Assembly (NCBI GenBank): GCA_036566745.1
Contig: DATCVR010000287.1
Coordinates: 1 to 64,000, forward strand
Length of the DNA stretch: 64,000 nt
DNA from: DATCVR01 sp036566745
GTDB taxonomy: Bacteria > Actinomycetota > Actinomycetes > Jiangellales > Jiangellaceae
Reading direction: 5' to 3'
The notes beneath the pieces are model-generated. The model saw only the letters and a list, made by a program, of their open reading frames with translations, made no database searches and was not told where the DNA came from. Made by a program: the position numbers and the translations under genes. This document shows positions 1 through 8,330 of the stretch, piece by piece (the first letter of the stretch is position 1; every line of letters starts with the position of its first letter).

Positions 1-100
1 TGGGACGGAGCCAGCGCCACCGCAAAAACCCGTTGGCGGACCATGGCCGGCCACTGCTAGCCTTCCGGAAGCCGTGCCAGAGAACGAGGAGGTGGTACCC

Positions 101-154
101 GTGAACGCAGTATCGACATGGGTGCTCCCCTCTGGGGTCACGGCCGGGCGATAG
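101..154 (+). other. Short ORF with good ribosome site at left edge
   Basis: A GTG at 101 lies 8 bases after GAGGAGG (86-92) and opens a 17-codon frame ending at TAG 152-154. The peptide (VNAVSTWVLPSGVTAGR) is not recognised. It could be a leader, the stub of a truncated gene, or chance. The rest of 1-199 shows no other gene. Confidence 0.2.
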
Positions 155-199
155 GTCGTCCGGGAGCGCCGTTCACGAGCACTCCCGAAAGGCACGACC

Positions 200-931
200 A
201 TGCGATTCACTTCCGAACAGCGCCTCGACGACGGTGTCCTCGAGCGCGAATTCACCCTCGGCGAGATCCCCGGCATCCTGTGGATGCCCGGATCCGCATC
301 CGCACCGGCGCCGCTGATCCTGGTTGGCCACCCCGGTGGACTGCACATGATGTACCCCCGCCTGGTGGCCCGGGCCCGGCACTCCGCGGCGGAGGGCTTC
401 GCCGCGGCCACCATCGAGCTCCCCGGGAGCGGTGACCGGCCCCGTTCCGCCGCCGCCGAGCAGGCCCGCGCCGACCTGCGCCGGGCGGTGGGGGCCGGCG
501 AGCCGGTCGACGACGAGATCGTCGAGCGGCTCGTCCTCCCGCTGGTCGACAAGGCGGTCCCGGAATGGCGGGCCGCCCTGGACGCCCTCCTGTCGCTGCC
601 CGAGATCGGTGGCCCTGTCGGGTACTCGGGAGGGGTGATCGCCATCGGCATCCGGCTGGCGAGGGTCGAGCCGCGCATCTCGGCCGCCCTTCTGTTCGCC
701 GGGAGTTACGTGCCTCGCACCATGTTCGAGGAAGCCCGGCAGGTCACCATTCCGCTGCAAGTCCTGCTGCAGTGGGACGACGAAGGAAACGACCGGCAGC
801 TGGCCCTGGATCTGTTCGACGCCTTCGGCTCCAAGGAGAAGACGCTGCACGCCAACATGGGCGGGCACACCGGCGTACCGCAGTTCGAGGGGGACGCCGG
901 GAACCGGTTCTTCGCCCGGCATCTGACGTGA
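200..931 (+). CDS. Alpha/beta hydrolase (dienelactone-hydrolase-like)
   Basis: This 243-residue cytosolic protein has the alpha/beta hydrolase layout. An HPGG oxyanion-type loop lies near residue 44, the nucleophile elbow GYSGG has Ser about 143, an acidic pair (DDE) sits near 193-195, and HTG puts the catalytic His about 223. The order Ser-Asp-His fits the family and the length suits the dienelactone hydrolase branch. The substrate cannot be told. The ATG is preceded by GAAAGG at a normal distance. It stands alone, with the next gene convergent, so there is no operon context. Confidence 0.8.
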   Translation: MRFTSEQRLDDGVLEREFTLGEIPGILWMPGSASAPAPLILVGHPGGLHMMYPRLVARARHSAAEGFAAATIELPGSGDRPRSAAAEQARADLRRAVGAGEPVDDEIVERLVLPLVDKAVPEWRAALDALLSLPEIGGPVGYSGGVIAIGIRLARVEPRISAALLFAGSYVPRTMFEEARQVTIPLQVLLQWDDEGNDRQLALDLFDAFGSKEKTLHANMGGHTGVPQFEGDAGNRFFARHLT

Positions 932-994
932 GGCCGGGCCGTCAGGCCGGCAGCAGCGCACGCTCCTCAAGTCACCGCTGTTTCGATACAGGCC

Positions 995-2077
995 CTATGG
1001 CTGGACGATGTGCTGGAGGTCCCGCCGCGGCGAGAGGGCGGGAGGCTGGGTGTGGCCGACCCGCACGAGCATCTGCAGCTTGGCCGGCGGCGTGACGTCG
1101 ACGAGGGCATCCATCCGAGCCCGCGCCCGGTCCATCTGCGGGAACTCCTGCAACGTTTGGCTGATGGGGTGGAAGCGCAGGCCACGGCTGGCCGCGGTGA
1201 GCTGGGCACGTACGTAGCTGCGGCCTGTGGTGATCCAGTCGGCCATGGTGTTCGTCGGGGTCACGAGGGTGAACAGCCCTTGGGTGCTGCGGACGACCTT
1301 GGCGAACGGTCCGAGATAGCCGACGCGGTTGAATCGCCGGTGCCAGTTTCCGGGTCGGGTCATCGTGCGAAGCGCGAACAGGGAGAGGCCGGTCACACCG
1401 CTGGTGTGCGCGTTCAGGCCGTCGCCCTTGGCGACGATCTCGGCATCGGTGAACCGGAACCACTGGTTGGTCTCTTCCCAGGTGTCGTGGGTGTTGACCT
1501 CGATCGCCATGCCTTCGATGGCGATGTCGATGGCCTCGGGCATCCGTGAGGAGGAGATCCAGCGCGGTTCTACCTCGGGCCGGCTCGCCGCGGCCGCGAT
1601 CGCGACACGCTCGTCGTCGGTGATCGGTTGCTTCGTGTGCGGCAGGCGGCTCGAACGTCGCGCCAGCACGTGCGCGAACAGCGGGTCTTCGCTGACCGCG
1701 GAGTCGGCGACGAGGCGCAGGCGAGCGGTGGGCTTCGTGCCGTACTCGGCGAGCGTCATCTCACCCTCGGGCAGGAGTTCGATCTCCGCGCGATGGCCGA
1801 GATGGGTGGCGGCGATCGCCGTCATCTCCAGCAGTGTGCCGTGGCTGATGTGCACTTGGCGCCCTGGTGGGTCGGTGACCGGCAGCAGCCTCGTCGGGTC
1901 GAAGTACACCCGCGCCTCGGTGTCCGACACCACCTCGACCCGCCATGGCTGGGTGTTGTGCGCGCTCGGTGCGGTGATCCCGTAACGCAGCGCCCGCACG
2001 ATCGTGGGGCTGTCCGGCGCCGCCGCCGATAACGGGCGTTCGCCCTCCGCACCCAAGCGGTACACAGATGCGTTCAT
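995..2077 (-). CDS. Nitroreductase-family (Acg-like) FMN oxidoreductase
   Basis: This 360-residue protein carries the nitroreductase FMN-contact signature PSAHNTQPWR near residue 37 and a second half-domain (RSYVRAQLTAASRGLRFHPI) with the usual GL core. The length matches the Acg-like subgroup known from mycobacterial dormancy regulons. It presumably uses NAD(P)H and FMN; the substrate is unknown. I chose ATG 2077 over the overlapping GTG 2080 because AGGAG (2084-2088 on the complement) is then 6 bases away. It is divergent from a MarR gene, with a palindromic operator in the 86-base gap, so it is probably that regulator's target. Confidence 0.85.
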   Translation of the reverse strand: MNASVYRLGAEGERPLSAAAPDSPTIVRALRYGITAPSAHNTQPWRVEVVSDTEARVYFDPTRLLPVTDPPGRQVHISHGTLLEMTAIAATHLGHRAEIELLPEGEMTLAEYGTKPTARLRLVADSAVSEDPLFAHVLARRSSRLPHTKQPITDDERVAIAAAASRPEVEPRWISSSRMPEAIDIAIEGMAIEVNTHDTWEETNQWFRFTDAEIVAKGDGLNAHTSGVTGLSLFALRTMTRPGNWHRRFNRVGYLGPFAKVVRSTQGLFTLVTPTNTMADWITTGRSYVRAQLTAASRGLRFHPISQTLQEFPQMDRARARMDALVDVTPPAKLQMLVRVGHTQPPALSPRRDLQHIVQP

Positions 2078-2088
2078 CACGCGCTCCT

Positions 2089-2119
2089 ACCTTGCTGGAA
2101 AGTATCTTCCAAGCAAGGT
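2089..2119. promoter_or_regulatory. Palindromic operator between nitroreductase and MarR genes
   Basis: ACCTTGCTGGAA (2089-2100) and TTCCAAGCAAGGT (2107-2119) form an inverted repeat with a single-base bulge and a 6-base spacer. It sits in the short divergent promoter region and abuts the ribosome site of the nitroreductase. The position and symmetry fit a MarR dimer site controlling both genes; that assignment is inference. Confidence 0.65.
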
Positions 2120-2163
2120 AACCTCGTAGTTGTTCGGTCGTCAACCTTGGAGGTCGGGTCCCG

Positions 2164-2748
2164 GTGGCAAGATCCGAGATCACGTCGATCGCGTCAGCGG
2201 CGCAGGTAGAACGGGTGCTGGCCGAGTGGCGGCTGGCCCGTCCCGACCTCGATCCGGAGCCGTTCCGGCTGTTCAGCGCCCTCGCGGTCGCCGGGCGCCT
2301 GGTCCAGGAGTTCTACGAGTCGAGCGCGGCCCGCCACGGCCTCTCGGCGCCGGACTTCTTTCTCCTCGCCGAACTGAGGCGCCGCGGGGAGCCGTTCGAG
2401 GCCACGCCCGGTGAGCTCACCCAGGTACTCGTCCGCTCCACCGGTGGCACGACGAAACAACTCGACCGACTCGCCGCTGCCGGTCACCTCACCCGGATAC
2501 CCAATCCAGAGGACCGTCGATCCAACCTCGTCCGGCTGACTGGTCAAGGTCGCCGACTGATCGACGTCGCCCTGCGCGACCATCTCGAGGCCGAAACGTC
2601 GATGATCGACGGTATCGACCCGACCGACGCCCAGCCCTGTGTCGACCTGTTGTGGACCCTCGCCGACCGCCTACACCACTGGGCACCCGCACAGACCGTG
2701 GACCGCGGACCTGCAGCGGACCGCGGCGCCGGGCAGCGCATCGCATAG
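2164..2748 (+). CDS. MarR-family transcriptional regulator
   Basis: This 194-residue protein has the MarR winged-helix core: a helical dimerisation N-terminus, FFLLAELRRRGEPFEATPGEL (recognition region) at about 62-82, and the wing with the diagnostic DRRSNLVRLTGQG at about 117-129. The start is GTG 2164, 10 bases after GGAGG (2149-2153). It is divergent from the nitroreductase and likely binds the palindrome between them, repressing both until a small ligand (phenolic or electrophile, by family habit) is present. The last 20 residues are Pro/Ala/Arg-rich and not conserved in the family. Confidence 0.85.
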   Translation: MARSEITSIASAAQVERVLAEWRLARPDLDPEPFRLFSALAVAGRLVQEFYESSAARHGLSAPDFFLLAELRRRGEPFEATPGELTQVLVRSTGGTTKQLDRLAAAGHLTRIPNPEDRRSNLVRLTGQGRRLIDVALRDHLEAETSMIDGIDPTDAQPCVDLLWTLADRLHHWAPAQTVDRGPAADRGAGQRIA

Positions 2749-2759
2749 GCTGCCCGGCT

Positions 2760-3332
2760 ATGGCGTTCGAGCAGGTCGCGGTCAGCCCGGTCGAGCTCGA
2801 ATACACCCTCACCTCGGACGATCTGCGCGATGGTGTCGGCGTCCAGCTGCGTGGCATCCGGCGCCGCTGGCTGGTCGCCCTGCTCGGCCTTCCCCCGTTG
2901 GTGGGGATCGCGATCGGTCTGGTCCGCGCCGACAGCTGGGATCTACCGGCCGACGCCGTTCCGTTCCTCGTGATCGGGTGTTTCGTCGTGATGCTCGTCG
3001 CCGTCGGGTTCGGCCTGCTGGCCTATCGGCTCCTCCACCGGTGGTTCCGCCGGTGGCAGGCCCACCTGATCATGCGCGGGAACCCGTGGCTGTCCCAGCC
3101 CATGAGGACCACCGTGGCGGACACGGGGGTCCATGCACGCAACGCGACGGGAGAGTCGAGATCGTCCTGGTCGCAGTACGCGCTGTACGTCGAGACCGAC
3201 CAGTCGTTCGTGCTGCTCGCGTCGAAGCGCATCGGTTCGATTGCGCTGGTCCTACCCAAACGCGGGCTGACCGGGGAGGACGCGGGGCGCCTGCGGGCGT
3301 TGCTCGACACCCACTGCCAGAGGTATACCTGA
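2760..3332 (+). CDS. YcxB-like two-TM membrane protein
   Basis: This 190-residue protein has a short N-terminus (YTLTSDDLRDGV), two adjacent membrane helices (about 38-57 and 65-88), and a soluble C-terminal half with the pattern of the YcxB-like domain (a W-S-QY-L-VET-QSFVLL segment about 138-155). Such proteins are common in Actinomycetota and have no settled function. The start ATG 2760 lies 11 bases after the MarR stop and the two may be cotranscribed. Confidence 0.65.
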   Translation: MAFEQVAVSPVELEYTLTSDDLRDGVGVQLRGIRRRWLVALLGLPPLVGIAIGLVRADSWDLPADAVPFLVIGCFVVMLVAVGFGLLAYRLLHRWFRRWQAHLIMRGNPWLSQPMRTTVADTGVHARNATGESRSSWSQYALYVETDQSFVLLASKRIGSIALVLPKRGLTGEDAGRLRALLDTHCQRYT

Positions 3333-3369
3333 GCGGTCGCTCGGGGACGCACGCGCTGGTCATCGCACG

Positions 3370-3387
3370 TTCTCAGGCTGTTCTTAG
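3370..3387 (+). promoter_or_regulatory. Direct repeat typical of an OmpR-type regulator site
   Basis: TTCTCAG (3370-3376) and TTCTTAG (3381-3387) repeat with an 11-base period, one helical turn, 24 bases before the response regulator start. Tandem half-sites with this spacing are typical of OmpR/PhoB-class DNA binding, so autoregulation is likely. Confidence 0.45.
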
Positions 3388-3410
3388 GGGCAGCCCTCAC
3401 ACTGGCGGAC

Positions 3411-4091
3411 GTGCGGGTCCTTGTCGTCGACGACGAGCCGGTCCTTCGGGAGTCCCTGGCGCGATCGCTGCGTTTCGAGGGATACGCCGTCACGACCGCC
3501 GCCGACGGTGTCGAGGCGCTCGAGAGGCTGCCGGACGCCCGACCCGACGTGCTGGTGGTCGACGTGATGATGCCGCGACTGGACGGCGTCGCAGTCTGCC
3601 GCCAGCTGCGGAGCGCCGGCGACACGACCCCGGTCCTCATGCTGACGGCGCGCGACGCAGTCCGCGACCGGGTGCTGGGCCTCGACGCCGGCGCCGACGA
3701 CTACCTGGTCAAACCGTTCGCGCACGAGGAGTTGCTCGCTCGGCTGCGCGCGATGCTCCGTCGTACCGCCACCAGTGGCGACAACCGGCCGCTCGTCGTC
3801 GGTGACCTCCGGCTCGACCCGCAGACGTGGCAGGTCTCCCGCGGCGACCGCGAGATCTCCCTGACCCGCACCGAGTTCGGCCTGCTGGAGCTGCTGATCA
3901 GCCACCCCCGGCAGGTGCTGACGCGTGCCCAGCTGTACGAGGGCGTCTGGGGCTGCGACCTCGACGGCTCCACCAACTCCCTCGACGTCTATATCGGCTA
4001 TCTGCGCAAGAAGCTCGAGGCCGGTGGGGAGCCGCGGATGCTGCAGACCGTTCGCGGCGTCGGATACAGCCTGCGGGCGTCGGACCCATGA
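3411..4091 (+). CDS. OmpR/PhoB-family response regulator (MprA-like), orphaned
   Basis: This 226-residue two-domain regulator has a receiver domain with acidic pocket DDE (7-9), phosphoacceptor Asp51 in DVMMP, Thr79 and Lys101 (KPF). The C-terminal winged helix (about 128-222) ends in the trans-activation and wing signature TVRGVGYSL. All phosphorylation residues are intact. The start is GTG 3411. Its stop overlaps the ATG of a histidine kinase by 4 bases (ATGA), but only about 12 kinase codons remain. The regulator therefore lacks its native kinase and must be silent, constitutive, or cross-phosphorylated. Confidence 0.93.
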   Translation: MRVLVVDDEPVLRESLARSLRFEGYAVTTAADGVEALERLPDARPDVLVVDVMMPRLDGVAVCRQLRSAGDTTPVLMLTARDAVRDRVLGLDAGADDYLVKPFAHEELLARLRAMLRRTATSGDNRPLVVGDLRLDPQTWQVSRGDREISLTRTEFGLLELLISHPRQVLTRAQLYEGVWGCDLDGSTNSLDVYIGYLRKKLEAGGEPRMLQTVRGVGYSLRASDP

Positions 4092-4123
4092 CGCTGCGTG
4101 CCCGGCTCGCGTCGCTGACGTCG
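4088..4123 (+). pseudogene. 5' stub of sensor histidine kinase
   Basis: The ATG at 4088 overlaps the response-regulator stop by 4 bases. The frame opens MTLRARLASLTS, the usual start of MprB-like kinases just before the first membrane helix. It then changes to RDDDRRSARRG with no helix, so the kinase has been cut off after about 12 codons. The break lies near 4121-4131, where the tail of a different gene begins. Confidence 0.7.
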
Positions 4124-4130
4124 CGCGACG

Positions 4131-4214
4131 ATGATCGTCGGAGCGCTCGCCGGGGCGTATCCCGCTGCCCGCGCGGCGCGCATGCCACCGACCGCCGCCC
4201 TCTCCTCGACGTGA
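4131..4214 (+). pseudogene. C-terminal tail of FtsX/MacB-type ABC permease
   Basis: A frame starting within 10 bases of the kinase stub reads MIVGALAGAYPAARAARMPP then TAALSST and stop. This is the last membrane helix and the conserved YPAxRAARMxPxxAL ending of FtsX-like (MacB) permeases. Only 27 codons remain. It shows that a deletion joined a two-component operon to the end of an ABC-transporter operon. Confidence 0.7.
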
Positions 4215-4259
4215 GGCGAGAACCTCGAGGTGGCACGGGCGTGAGCAACTCATGCCACA

Positions 4260-4294
4260 AAGCCCCAGGCCGGAGACCTGCCGGCCTGGGGCTT
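4260..4294. terminator. Strong stem-loop terminator
   Basis: AAGCCCCAGGCCGG (4260-4273) pairs perfectly over 14 bases with CCGGCCTGGGGCTT (4281-4294) across a 7-base loop and is followed by CCCTTTCCC. It lies after the permease tail and before the convergent VOC gene, so it was probably the terminator of the lost ABC operon and may now serve the response regulator. Confidence 0.8.
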
Positions 4295-4363
4295 CCCTTT
4301 CCCGCGTGCTGAGCAAGACGAACGACGGTTACTCACCACGCCGCAGGGGACGGCGGATATCGC

Positions 4364-4750
4364 TCACGAACCGGCGGCGCCCGCGGACCACTCAGGGAGC
4401 TGCTGGAGTGCCCAGCCGTTGCCATCCGGGTCGGCGAAGAAGACGAAGCGGCCCCACGGCTGGTCGTCGACCTCCGAGACGTCGATGCCTCGCTCGAGCA
4501 ACTCCGCACGCGCTGCCTCGGCGTCGGCCACCACCATCTGTAGGTTGTCGAGCGAGCCGGGCTCCATGCCGGTCAGCCCGTTGCCGATGGCGATCGAACA
4601 GCCCGACCCCGGCGGGGTCAGCTGCACGAAGCGGACCTCCTCGCTCACCGTGTGGTCGTGGTCGGCGACGAAGCCTGCCCGCACGTAGAAGTCCTTGGCC
4701 CGGTCGACATCGGTCACGGGCACGGCCACGAGCTCCAGTTTCATGTCCAT
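4364..4750 (-). CDS. VOC-family (glyoxalase/bleomycin-resistance fold) protein
   Basis: This 128-residue single-domain VOC protein starts with the beta-alpha-beta motif VAVPVTDVDRAKDFYVRAGF. It continues with a RFVQLTPPGSGCSIAIG strand pair and ends with GRFVFFADPDGNGWALQQLP, the usual second half with the DPDGN turn. Metal or substrate specificity cannot be read from this. It is monocistronic, convergent with the terminator on its left. A fragment of a close paralogue lies at about 13180-13270. Confidence 0.85.
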   Translation of the reverse strand: MDMKLELVAVPVTDVDRAKDFYVRAGFVADHDHTVSEEVRFVQLTPPGSGCSIAIGNGLTGMEPGSLDNLQMVVADAEAARAELLERGIDVSEVDDQPWGRFVFFADPDGNGWALQQLPEWSAGAAGS

Positions 4751-4803
4751 GTCGTCAAGGCTAGAGAGTATTCAGGTCAGTTCCCGACCTGAATGAACGA
4801 ACG

Positions 4804-5064
4804 TCAGGAAGACGACGCTTCCGACCGGCTGCGAGGTCGAGGTCGTGGCGTCCTCACATTCGGGTCGAGCACTTCTGCCGGCGTCCTCAGCGTGGAGTTT
4901 GGATGATGGGCGACTTCTTCGATCGCTTGTCGTAGATCATCGGCGTCGATCCGATGCCGGCGCGAAAGACTCCAGATGTCACCGACGTCGCGCCAGCGTG
5001 TGGTCGCGGTGTCGCGCGGATCACCCAAACGAGGGCGTCCGCTCTGATCCTCGCCGCTGCGCAC
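4804..5064 (-). pseudogene. C-terminal remnant of AbiEii-type nucleotidyltransferase toxin
   Basis: The frame ending at 4804 contains TTRWRDVGDIWSLSRRHRID followed by ADDLRQAIEEVAHH. This resembles the C-terminal signature of AbiEii/AbiGii nucleotidyltransferases (NTRWRDxxDIYxLxRxH). The catalytic N-terminal half is missing, because the next gene's stop lies at 5173. No partner antitoxin is nearby. Upstream of the GTG at 5064 the frame stays open but looks degraded. I read it as a decayed toxin tail. Confidence 0.45.
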
Positions 5065-5172
5065 ATCATCGTCCTGGCGGTGCCGAGAGAACTCGAGTGG
5101 AACGACGCCGCATCCAGACCGCGCGACCGCGTGACGGGCCCCTCGCCTGCGGCCACAACTTTGTGCGCGCTA

Positions 5173-6579
5173 TCAAATGTCCAACTGGACGGTGACAAAG
5201 CGCGGGCGGTAGATGCTTGCGTCGGCTTCGACATCGTTCATCGCTTCGGACCCGACCATGCGCGAGCCGGTGCTGTTCACGTTGTAGGACACCACCAGCC
5301 GACCACGGCCACGGTCGACGTGTGGGTGCGCGTGGGCGTTGTAGGTGTACACGCCGGGCAGCCCATATCTGCCGGTCGGCCCGTGCTCGGGCGTGGAGTA
5401 CAGGATGGTCTTGTCCACGAACGGTCCAACCGGCGAGGCCGCGGCGTAACCGACGATGTTCGGACTCATGGCCTCGCTGTTGTCGTGCGTGACCAGCAGC
5501 AGGCTGTCGCCGACCGGACTCACACTGAACTCGTTGGCTACTCCTGACAGCACCCTCACGCCGTCGTCCTCGTGCTGCGACCATTGGTTGCCGCCAGCGT
5601 AGAACTCCCACGGCTCGACCAGGCTGCCCGAAGTCCGCGCGACACGCAGATGCTTCTCGGTCGTCAGGTCCTCGGTGCCGTAGACGTAGGCGTACTCGCC
5701 ATCGTGATGCAGTGCCGAACCCCACGTCGTCCGGCTGCTCGTCTCCAGGGGCGTGCAGTATCGCGGGGATTCGAGGTCGTCCAAGGCGAACTCCGCCACA
5801 GCGGCACCGGAGTAGCGGTCATCCACGTACAGCCGGTACACGATCTCGACTCGGCCGTCGTGGACGTGGGCGTCTCCGGCCCACATGACCGCCCCCGGAT
5901 GTTCTGGGAAGGCCCAGTGCGATTCGACGACGTTCGCTGGCCTTCCACCTGGGGATCCGTTGACCGTCGTCAGGCGCTCGCCCTCCTGAATCACCAGCGC
6001 GTTGCGCGGCATCGCTGTCATGCCCGGCTCTGTGCCGAGCGGAGGACGTGATCCATCGGGATGGACGCTACCCACCATCGTGTCGGAGAAGATCCACAGC
6101 ACTCGCCCGTCGGGTAACGCCACCGAGTAGGTGCCGTCTGCTCCGGACCAGCCGTAGGGCTGTCCGGGGTCGTTTCCGAAGGCGTTGAACAGATAGGTGA
6201 GCGGATCAGTCTCGACACGGAGCACCGTGGGCACGCGGGCATCGCCGGTCATGCCTCCGACCGGCAGGCTCAGCGTCGGCATCTCGCTCGCTACGTCCTC
6301 GGCTACCTCGGTCCGAGCCGCCGACCGCGCTCGCTCGAGGCGGTCGCGGGCGGTCCGCGCCGCCTCCTCGATCAGGCCCTGAGCGATCCTTGCCGCTTTC
6401 GTCACCCGGGCCGTTGCGAGTTCAGCGGGCAATCGGACGGTAGGCGCCGCCGCGGCAACCCGATCTGCTTGCCGACGAAACGCCTCCGACACTCTGTCAA
6501 GGTCACTGGCTGCGTTGGCCGCACCGGTGACCAGGCTCTCGATCGCCTGGCGGAGGGAGGGTGTGGTCACGGAGCGCAC
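5173..6579 (-). CDS. Beta-propeller protein resembling DUF4185/DUF5005
   Basis: The 468-residue protein has two parts. Residues about 1-100 are Ala/Arg-rich and helical, with no signal peptide. Residues about 115-468 are beta-rich with GDDPGQPYGWSGADGTYS-like, DGRVLWIFSDTMVG, MPRNALVIQEG, ESHWAFPEHPGAVMWAGDA and TYNAHAHPH segments. These match the sugar-hydrolase-like five-bladed propeller families (DUF4185/DUF5005) in which the IFSDT motif recurs. Such proteins are usually secreted, so the lack of an export signal is odd. Function is unknown. It is divergent from a TetR gene. Confidence 0.55.
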   Translation of the reverse strand: MRSVTTPSLRQAIESLVTGAANAASDLDRVSEAFRRQADRVAAAAPTVRLPAELATARVTKAARIAQGLIEEAARTARDRLERARSAARTEVAEDVASEMPTLSLPVGGMTGDARVPTVLRVETDPLTYLFNAFGNDPGQPYGWSGADGTYSVALPDGRVLWIFSDTMVGSVHPDGSRPPLGTEPGMTAMPRNALVIQEGERLTTVNGSPGGRPANVVESHWAFPEHPGAVMWAGDAHVHDGRVEIVYRLYVDDRYSGAAVAEFALDDLESPRYCTPLETSSRTTWGSALHHDGEYAYVYGTEDLTTEKHLRVARTSGSLVEPWEFYAGGNQWSQHEDDGVRVLSGVANEFSVSPVGDSLLLVTHDNSEAMSPNIVGYAAASPVGPFVDKTILYSTPEHGPTGRYGLPGVYTYNAHAHPHVDRGRGRLVVSYNVNSTGSRMVGSEAMNDVEADASIYRPRFVTVQLDI

Positions 6580-6639
6580 GTCGGCCGCCGCATCGACTGA
6601 TGACGACGTTCTGGACCGGCTAGCGAATCCTTGTTCATG

Positions 6640-6657
6640 TGACCTATTATTAGGTCA
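6640..6657. promoter_or_regulatory. TetR operator overlapping its own start codon
   Basis: TGACCTA-TTAT-TAGGTCA is a perfect 7-base inverted repeat whose last base is the A of the TetR ATG. This position would block transcription or initiation directly, so autorepression of the TetR-hydrolase pair is the likely role. It may also control the divergent propeller gene. Confidence 0.65.
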
Positions 6658-7265
6658 TGCAGACAAAACGTGTCTCGGTGACGTCGCTGGCTCGGCGGCG
6701 ACAGATCGTGGAGGGCGCGATCGACGTGCTTGCCGACGGCAAGCACGGCACCTCATTCGCGCGGATCGCCGAGCGTGCCGGCTTGTCGAGCCCTGGCCTG
6801 ATCTCTTATCACTTCACCGATCGCCGCGACCTTCTGGCGGCGTTACTCGAGTACGTCGATGAACGGCGAAACGCGATCATCGAGGCGGCGCTTGCGCCGG
6901 GCGGTTCCGCCGCCGAGCGCCTGGCCTCCTTGCTCACCTCGGACATGGAATACCTCACTGCGCATCCCAAGGTCTTCGCTGCGGTCGTCGAGGCCTTCCA
7001 CGAGTTGCGCGACGACGAGGGTCGACTGGCCCACCTGGGCCGCCGCAGCGGTGCGTACGACGCGTTGGTCGGATTGCTTCGCGAAGGCCAGCGCAGCGGG
7101 GAGTTCGCCGACACGTACGACGCCGAGTCGCTAGCACTCTTGTTCGATGGTGCTCGGACCCAGTTCCTGGCACAGATCCACCGACGTCCTGATCTCGACG
7201 TCGACGCCTTCACTCGCACCCTGGTCGGCCTCGCGCTGACCGCAGTAGAAGAGAGCCGCGCATGA
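6657..7265 (+). CDS. TetR-family transcriptional regulator
   Basis: This 202-residue regulator has the N-terminal TetR helix-turn-helix. RRRQIVEGAIDVLADGKHGT and SFARIAERAGLS are followed by ISYHFTDRRDLLAALL (about 16-63). An all-helical ligand domain follows. The stop overlaps the next gene's ATG by 4 bases (7262-7265), so regulator and alpha/beta hydrolase are co-translated and probably form one autoregulated unit. A palindrome overlaps the start codon. Confidence 0.9.
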   Translation: MQTKRVSVTSLARRRQIVEGAIDVLADGKHGTSFARIAERAGLSSPGLISYHFTDRRDLLAALLEYVDERRNAIIEAALAPGGSAAERLASLLTSDMEYLTAHPKVFAAVVEAFHELRDDEGRLAHLGRRSGAYDALVGLLREGQRSGEFADTYDAESLALLFDGARTQFLAQIHRRPDLDVDAFTRTLVGLALTAVEESRA

Positions 7266-8287
7266 GCCAGATGACAACGATCGCGACGTTGATGGTCACC
7301 CGGCTGTGGCTGCGCCCACGCCACCGTCGCGCCCTCGACGCGGCCATCGGCCCGGATGGCATCAACACCGTCGGCTTCGCCGAGGTCGCGGGGATCGAGC
7401 ACTTCCGGACCATCCGCGGTGCAGACAAGCGCAATCCGGTGATGGTGTTCGTTCACGGTGGCCCAGGCGCGACCCAGACGATCTTCAATCCCACGACCAT
7501 CCCGTGGGAGCGGCACGTCACCGTCGTGCAGTACGACCAGCGCGGCTCCGGCAAGACCCTGCAGCGTTCCGGGGCCGCGCCGGATCTCACTCTCGATCGG
7601 CTCGAGACCGACGCGATCGCCATGATCGAGTCCCTCCGCGACGAACTGGGCATCGACCAGGTGATCCTGGCTGGCAGCTCGGTCGGCAGTGCGATCGCCC
7701 TCGGGGTCGCGGCCCGCCGGCCAGATCTGGTGTCGGCGTACGTCGGTGTCGACCAGTTGGCCTCACCGGAGTCACGGCAGCTCTCTCGGCAACTGACTGT
7801 GGAGGGACTCCACCGCTACGGCAACCGCGCCGGCCTGACAGCGCTCGAACAGCTCGAGGGAGCGAAGCTCACCCCAGAGGTATACGGCAAGATCGTGCAC
7901 TGGACCATGGAGGCAGACCCGAATATTCCGCACATGGTCAACGACGTGATCATTCCCGCGCTGCTCACCTCGCCCCTGCACACCACGCGCGACGCCAAGC
8001 TCCTCGACGTCGGCATGAAGGCCTCCACAGCGGCTCTCTTCGACGAGATCGGGTCCTTCGACGCCCGCGTCGTCGCATCGGAGCTGGAAATGCCAGTGAC
8101 CCTCGTCCACGGCGCCTCCGACATCGTCAACCCGACCGCCTGCGTCCACGCCTGGTACGACGAGCTCCGGGGCCCAAGCAAGGACATGATCCTCTTCGAA
8201 CACACCGGACACCTGGCCGCCTTCACTCGACCGGACCGCTTCGTCGACGTGCTGGCCACAGTCCGTGAACGGGTAGCGGCCGCGTGA
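7262..8287 (+). CDS. Alpha/beta hydrolase, proline-iminopeptidase-like
   Basis: This 341-residue protein has the S33-type signature set: HGGPG oxyanion motif near residue 61, DQRGSG near 88, nucleophile elbow AGSSVGS near 139-145, Asp in GASDIVNP near 285, and His in HTGH near 317. The cap region (about 165-260) is full length. Family members cleave N-terminal proline or hydrolyse esters and epoxides. The first 30 residues are helical and may contact membrane. It is translationally coupled to the TetR gene upstream, which likely responds to its substrate. Confidence 0.85.
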   Translation: MSQMTTIATLMVTRLWLRPRHRRALDAAIGPDGINTVGFAEVAGIEHFRTIRGADKRNPVMVFVHGGPGATQTIFNPTTIPWERHVTVVQYDQRGSGKTLQRSGAAPDLTLDRLETDAIAMIESLRDELGIDQVILAGSSVGSAIALGVAARRPDLVSAYVGVDQLASPESRQLSRQLTVEGLHRYGNRAGLTALEQLEGAKLTPEVYGKIVHWTMEADPNIPHMVNDVIIPALLTSPLHTTRDAKLLDVGMKASTAALFDEIGSFDARVVASELEMPVTLVHGASDIVNPTACVHAWYDELRGPSKDMILFEHTGHLAAFTRPDRFVDVLATVRERVAAA

Positions 8288-8330
8288 GCGGGCTGCGGTT
8301 CCCAGTCGACGAGCTGCCCGGCGATGCGAA

